DNA of 64,000 bases, taken from the NCBI RefSeq assembly GCF_018919215.1, contig NZ_JAHLQK010000001.1, positions 156,430 through 220,429 on the forward strand, given 5' to 3'. This DNA comes from Alkaliphilus flagellatus (GTDB taxonomy: Bacteria > Bacillota > Clostridia > Peptostreptococcales > Natronincolaceae). How positions within the stretch are numbered: position 1 is the stretch's first letter; each line of letters opens with the position of its first letter. This document shows positions 60,501 to 64,000 of this stretch, piece by piece. Under the pieces are notes generated by a model, which was not told the DNA's origin, made no database searches, and was given only the letters and a program-made list of their open reading frames with translations. The position numbers and the translations under genes were made by a program.

Positions 60501-61853
60501 TTGGAACAAATAAAAAAAATAGGATTAAAGCTTGTAATAATCGGTGGAGGCTCTTCCTATACTCCCGAATTTATAGAAGGATTAATTAAACGTCATAAAG
60601 AGTTGCCTGTTAAAGAATTATGGTTAGTAGATATTGCAGATGGACAAGAAAAATTAAATATAGTAGGAAATCTTTCTAAAAGGATGGTTAAAGAAGCAGG
60701 AGTTCCTATAAACATTAATATTACATTGGATAGACAGAAAGCCCTAAAAGACGCAGACTTTGTTGCAACTCAAATTAGGGTAGGACTTTTACAAGCTAGA
60801 GCTAAGGATGAAGCAATGCCACTTTCTTATGAATTTATCGGTCAAGAAACTAATGGTGCTGGAGGGTTATTGAAAGGCTTAAGAACAGTTCCTGTAATAT
60901 TAAATATTGCTAATGAAATGAGCGAATTATGTCCTAATGCATGGCTTATAAACTTTACAAATCCAACTGGAATGCTTACAGAAGCTTTGGCTAGATACTC
61001 GAAGCATAGAAAATTTATTGGTTTATGTAATGTGCCAATTGGAATGGAAAGAGGATTAGCTGATATTTTACAAATTGATTCTAGTAGAATACGAATTGAT
61101 TTTGCAGGCTTAAATCATATGGTTTATGGATTTAATATATTTGTTGATGGGATTGATAAAACCAAAGAGGTTATTGATCAGTATATAAAAAAATCTGATA
61201 GTATTAATATGAAAAATATTACAGCAATGGAGTGGGATGCAGACTTTATTAAAGCACTTCAACTTATACCTTGCCCTTATCACAAATATTATTACAAGAC
61301 AAGGGATATGTTAAATGATGAGCTTGAAAACTACAAGCTTGGCAAAACAAGGGCAGAAAAAGTTATGGAAACTGAAAAGGAATTATTTAACCTATATAAA
61401 GATGAAAGTTTAAAAGAAAAGCCAAAACAATTGGAAACAAGAGGAGGAGCTTACTATTCTGATGCAGCCTGTAACTTAATTTCATCTATTTATAATGATA
61501 AAGGAGATTTGCAAGTTGTAAATACCTTTAATCAAGGAACTCTTCAAGATTTCTCCTGGGATGAAATAGTAGAAATTACTTGTAAGATTACGAAGGATGG
61601 GCCTATCCCTCATAAATTTATAGATAAATTGCCTGTTTATGTATCTGGGCTAGTAAAGCAGATTAAACAATTTGAAATTTTAGGTGCAGAAGCAGCAGTA
61701 GAAGGCAATTATAATAAAGCATTACTTGCAATGATTACAAATCCTCTTATTTCTGATGATAATAAGGGACATAAGTTGTTAGATGAAATGCTAAGAGTTA
61801 ATAAAAGATTTTTACCTAAATTTTTTGACGAATTTGATAATATTAAAAAGTAA
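60501..61853 (+). CDS. 6-phospho-beta-glucosidase, glycoside hydrolase family 4
   Basis: NAD- and Mn-dependent GH4 hydrolase of 450 residues. NAD loop VIIGGGSSYTPEFIEGL near 12, IGQETNGAGG near 113, LINFTNPTG near 150, Mn ligands C176 in LCNVPIG and H206 in GLNHMVYG. Start TTG 60501 with AGGAGGTGATAAT before it. It would split the phosphorylated disaccharide made by the PTS; E. coli ChbF is of this family and needs ChbG, whose homologue follows. Confidence 0.94.
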   Translation: MEQIKKIGLKLVIIGGGSSYTPEFIEGLIKRHKELPVKELWLVDIADGQEKLNIVGNLSKRMVKEAGVPININITLDRQKALKDADFVATQIRVGLLQARAKDEAMPLSYEFIGQETNGAGGLLKGLRTVPVILNIANEMSELCPNAWLINFTNPTGMLTEALARYSKHRKFIGLCNVPIGMERGLADILQIDSSRIRIDFAGLNHMVYGFNIFVDGIDKTKEVIDQYIKKSDSINMKNITAMEWDADFIKALQLIPCPYHKYYYKTRDMLNDELENYKLGKTRAEKVMETEKELFNLYKDESLKEKPKQLETRGGAYYSDAACNLISSIYNDKGDLQVVNTFNQGTLQDFSWDEIVEITCKITKDGPIPHKFIDKLPVYVSGLVKQIKQFEILGAEAAVEGNYNKALLAMITNPLISDDNKGHKLLDEMLRVNKRFLPKFFDEFDNIKK

Positions 61854-61899
61854 TTTTATTAATATAGCTAATCATAAAGTAGACAAGGGTGTGTTAAGG

Positions 61900-62649
61900 G
61901 TGAAATTAATAGTAAATGGGGACGACTTTGGTGTAACTAAAGGAGTAACCTTAGGCATACTAGATTGTATGGAGAATGGGATTGTAACAGAGACTACAGC
62001 TATGGTAAATGGCTTATACTTTGAAGAAGGTATTAAGGAAGCAGAAAATCGTGGCATAGATAAAATTGGTATACATCTTACTTTAACCTGGGGCAAACCT
62101 ATTTTGCCTGCTAGAGAAGTATCTACTTTAGTTGATAATATTGGAAACTTCCATAGAAGTATAACTGAAAAAATAGAATATAACTATGAAGAAGTTAGAA
62201 ATGAATTAAGGGCTCAAATTATAAAATTTAAAGAGTTTTTCAAAGAGCCTACCCATATAGACGGACATCATCATTTTTACGCATTTGATGAAGGGTTACT
62301 TGAAATAGTACTGGATTTAAGTAAAGAATTTAATATTCCGGCCAGATGCCCAGAGGATAAAATGAGAAGAAGCTACAATATTAAGGGAGTTAAGACTACA
62401 GAAGGTTTTACAGCAGAATTTTATAAGAATAATGCTACACTTAGTAAGCTTATGAATATAATTTCTCAGTATAAGCATTGTGAAACTTTAGAGTTAATGT
62501 GTCATCCAGCTTATATAGATGAAGATCTTTTTAAGGTAAGCACATATGTAGACTATAGAAAAAAAGAATATGAAATTTTAGTATCAGATACAATAAAAAA
62601 CTTTATTAATCAGGCTAATATTCAACTTATTAGCTTTAATGATATATGA
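61900..62649 (+). CDS. chbG: ChbG/YdjC-family deacetylase
   Basis: Protein of 249 residues starting MKLIVNGDDFGVTKGVT, with metal-binding D8/D9, HLTLTWGKP near 60, PTHIDGHHHFYAF near 120 and ELMCHPAYID near 202, the YdjC/ChbG pattern. ChbG removes one acetyl group from chitobiose-6-phosphate so that the GH4 enzyme can act. GTG 61900 has AAGGGTG ten bases upstream; a longer frame back to 61825 overlaps the GH4 gene and lacks a site. Last gene of the PTS operon. Confidence 0.9.
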   Translation: MKLIVNGDDFGVTKGVTLGILDCMENGIVTETTAMVNGLYFEEGIKEAENRGIDKIGIHLTLTWGKPILPAREVSTLVDNIGNFHRSITEKIEYNYEEVRNELRAQIIKFKEFFKEPTHIDGHHHFYAFDEGLLEIVLDLSKEFNIPARCPEDKMRRSYNIKGVKTTEGFTAEFYKNNATLSKLMNIISQYKHCETLELMCHPAYIDEDLFKVSTYVDYRKKEYEILVSDTIKNFINQANIQLISFNDI

Positions 62650-62723
62650 GCAAGGTTTAGGTTATTATGAATTATAAAATTAATATATAAATATAATTTT
62701 ATAATTCAGCTTATACTACGAAT

Positions 62724-62760
62724 AAGCTTACTATTTTCTTTTTAAGAAGGTAGTAAGCTT
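62724..62760 (+). terminator. terminator of the PTS operon
   Basis: AAGCTTACTA / TAGTAAGCTT, 10-bp stem with a 17-base loop that can pair further (CTT/AAG), followed by TATTTTG. It lies 75 bases past the chbG stop. Confidence 0.75.
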
Positions 62761-62778
62761 TATTTTGCCATTAATTCG

Positions 62779-62922
62779 ATGCCTCATAATATTAAATACA
62801 TTACTAATAACAATTTTAATGGGCATTCTGATATTCACTTTTATAATAGTACTCGTCATAAGAATGGATTAAAGGATATGGCCCATCGAAACAATGTATT
62901 GATTTCTGTTGGTAAAAAGTAA
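62779..62922 (+). pseudogene. possible remnant of a surface-protein gene end
   Basis: A 47-codon frame from ATG 62779 reads ... FNGHSDIHFYNSTRHKNGL ... HRNNVLISVGKK. The GH-x-DIHF-x-NS-x-x-H-x-N pattern recalls a conserved tail seen in some clostridial secreted proteins, here without any upstream part, ribosome site or signal peptide. I read it as a gene-end fragment; a short real gene is less likely. Confidence 0.35.
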
Positions 62923-63013
62923 ATATGTCAATTCTATTAATTATCTAATTATTACTTTTAATTTCTTTATAGTGTGGTATATAACCTAAAAAGACATTTA
63001 GGGGGGAAATTCT

Positions 63014-64000
63014 ATGTACAATAACTATCGATTACCAATCGAGAAGCTTACTAGTCCATGTAATGTTGAAGACTTACAATTTGAAACTACAGCGAATTTA
63101 GACCCATTAAAGGGTATAATAGGACAAAAACGAGGTGCAGAGGCCCTAAGTTTTGGTCTTAAAATTAGGAAAAGAGGATATAACATTTATGTTGCAGGCA
63201 TAAGTGGAACTGGCAGGAGTAGTTACACGAAATCTATTACAGAGGAGTTCGCAAGCCAGCTACCAATTCCATATGATTGGGTCTATGTTTATAATTTTAA
63301 AAATAGAAACTGTCCTAGTGCATTAAGTCTAGAGCCAGGCATAGGCATACAATTTAAAAATGATATCGAGGAAATGATTGAAAAGTTAAAGAAGATTATT
63401 CCAGAAACCTTTAAAGGGGTAGAATACGAAGTAAGAAAAAATGAAATTATGAAAGTTTTTCAGCAAAAAAATCAGGAAGTAATGCAAGAATTAAATGAAA
63501 AGGCGAAAGAATATGGATTTTATTTTACAGCTACAGAAAATGGACTAATGACTACACCTCTTAAGGACGGTATACCGATGAAACAAGAGGAGTATGAAGG
63601 TTTGTCTCCGGCTGAAATAGAGGACATTATGGAAATGTCTAATCAGTTAAATATAAATACAATTGAAATAATAGATAAATTTAGGATGTTAGAAGAGGAA
63701 GTTAGAAAAAAGATAAAACAATTAGATCAATATATATGCTATGACATTGTAAATTTTGACATTAATAAAATTTATAAAAAGTATGCTCAAAGAAAATCTA
63801 CAGTTGAGTATATAAATAATCTTGAAAAAGATATTATAGAAAATATCGACAAGTTTAAAAGCTCTAATGAAGAAACTAAATCTTTAGGTCCTCTAGAAAT
63901 TCCTATAAATCAGGAAGAAAATTTCTTTAATAGATATAAGATTAATCTATTTATAGACAATAGTGGGTTAAGTCATGCACCTATTATCGATGAATCTAAC
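63014..64000 (+). CDS. Lon-related AAA protease (AAA_32 family), 5' part
   Basis: The first 329 residues are inside the window and the frame is open to its end; family members have about 770-800. FETTANLDPLKGIIGQKRGA leads to a Walker A variant AGISGTGRSS (62-70) with Arg in place of Lys, which is normal for this Lon-related (LonC/PrtS-like) family. A helical insert rich in Glu/Lys follows (about 120-300). The S16 Ser-Lys protease domain would be outside the window. AGGGGGG at 63000-63006 precedes the ATG. Confidence 0.85.
   Translation, partial: MYNNYRLPIEKLTSPCNVEDLQFETTANLDPLKGIIGQKRGAEALSFGLKIRKRGYNIYVAGISGTGRSSYTKSITEEFASQLPIPYDWVYVYNFKNRNCPSALSLEPGIGIQFKNDIEEMIEKLKKIIPETFKGVEYEVRKNEIMKVFQQKNQEVMQELNEKAKEYGFYFTATENGLMTTPLKDGIPMKQEEYEGLSPAEIEDIMEMSNQLNINTIEIIDKFRMLEEEVRKKIKQLDQYICYDIVNFDINKIYKKYAQRKSTVEYINNLEKDIIENIDKFKSSNEETKSLGPLEIPINQEENFFNRYKINLFIDNSGLSHAPIIDESN

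Noticed and set aside
1..64000. tRNA, rRNA, T-box or known riboswitches
   Set aside because: Intergenic regions were read for tRNA-like clover leaves and common leader motifs; none was convincing.

Overview
The window is a low-GC, AT-rich Gram-positive chromosome segment, most likely from an anaerobic spore-forming Clostridia of the Alkaliphilus/Natronincola kind. This rests on gene content and layout rather than any marker gene: AddAB instead of RecBCD, the order acpS - LolA-like lipoprotein - alr - EndoAI/EndoA known from Bacillus, S-layer pyruvylation genes (csaB), a split two-gene transketolase, UPF0180 and YlbF-family proteins, strong AGGAGG ribosome sites, frequent TTG/GTG starts and many intrinsic terminators. 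No rRNA, tRNA, CRISPR array, prophage or complete insertion sequence was seen.

Layout. 1-13.3 kb: an iron alcohol dehydrogenase, then a tight DNA-repair operon addB-addA-sbcD-sbcC. 13.7-23.4 kb: an accessory stretch with a secreted polysaccharide deacetylase, a BlaI/BlaR1-type repressor-protease pair with two clear operators, a YfjL-like membrane protein, a PhzF enzyme, an orphan oligopeptide-binding protein, a YlbF-family protein flanked by one intact and one frameshifted gene for tiny Gly/Phe-rich proteins, and decayed small genes. 23.5-28.1 kb (minus strand): a lantibiotic-immunity-type ABC transporter (ATPase plus two ABC-2 permeases) with its own response regulator and histidine kinase. 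28.2-31.8 kb: an ABC-exporter tail remnant joined in frame to a UPF0180 gene, a 59-codon gene with a truncated second copy 9 kb away, a three-gene operon of small membrane proteins, endonuclease IV and a small membrane protein. 32-38.2 kb: a complete oligopeptide importer (oppABCDF). 38.3-43.3 kb: an unknown lipoprotein, a coiled-coil protein, then acpS - lipoprotein - alr - endoAI - endoA. 43.4-54.5 kb: cell-surface genes (secreted protein, DUF5693 membrane protein, CsaB, TagA/WecG, YitT), a split transketolase, a PrcB-domain protein and a large secreted phosphodiester-glycosidase-like protein. 54.7-62.7 kb: a LevR-type sigma-54 activator and a PTS operon (EIIB, EIIC, EIIA, DUF3284, GH4 6-phospho-beta-glucosidase, ChbG deacetylase). 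The window ends inside an AAA/Lon-related protease gene.

How the parts work together. The clearest regulated circuit is the sugar operon: the PRD/AAA+ activator gene is followed by a repeat-rich, enhancer-like segment, a consensus -24/-12 sigma-54 promoter, and genes whose combination (GH4 plus ChbG) points to N,N'-diacetylchitobiose rather than plain cellobiose. The second is the BlaI-like repressor, whose two dyad operators cover and follow its own promoter. The surface block links S-layer anchoring (CsaB), teichoic-type glycosyl transfer (TagA) and secreted enzymes.

Less explained and worth attention: the three small membrane-protein genes at 29.4-30.35 kb with their own sigma-A promoter and two visibly related members; the Gly/Phe-rich repeat proteins around the YlbF gene; the BlaR1-like sensor lacking any recognisable penicillin-binding domain; and several fossils of gene decay. 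All functional statements come from motif reading by eye; no database search was run.
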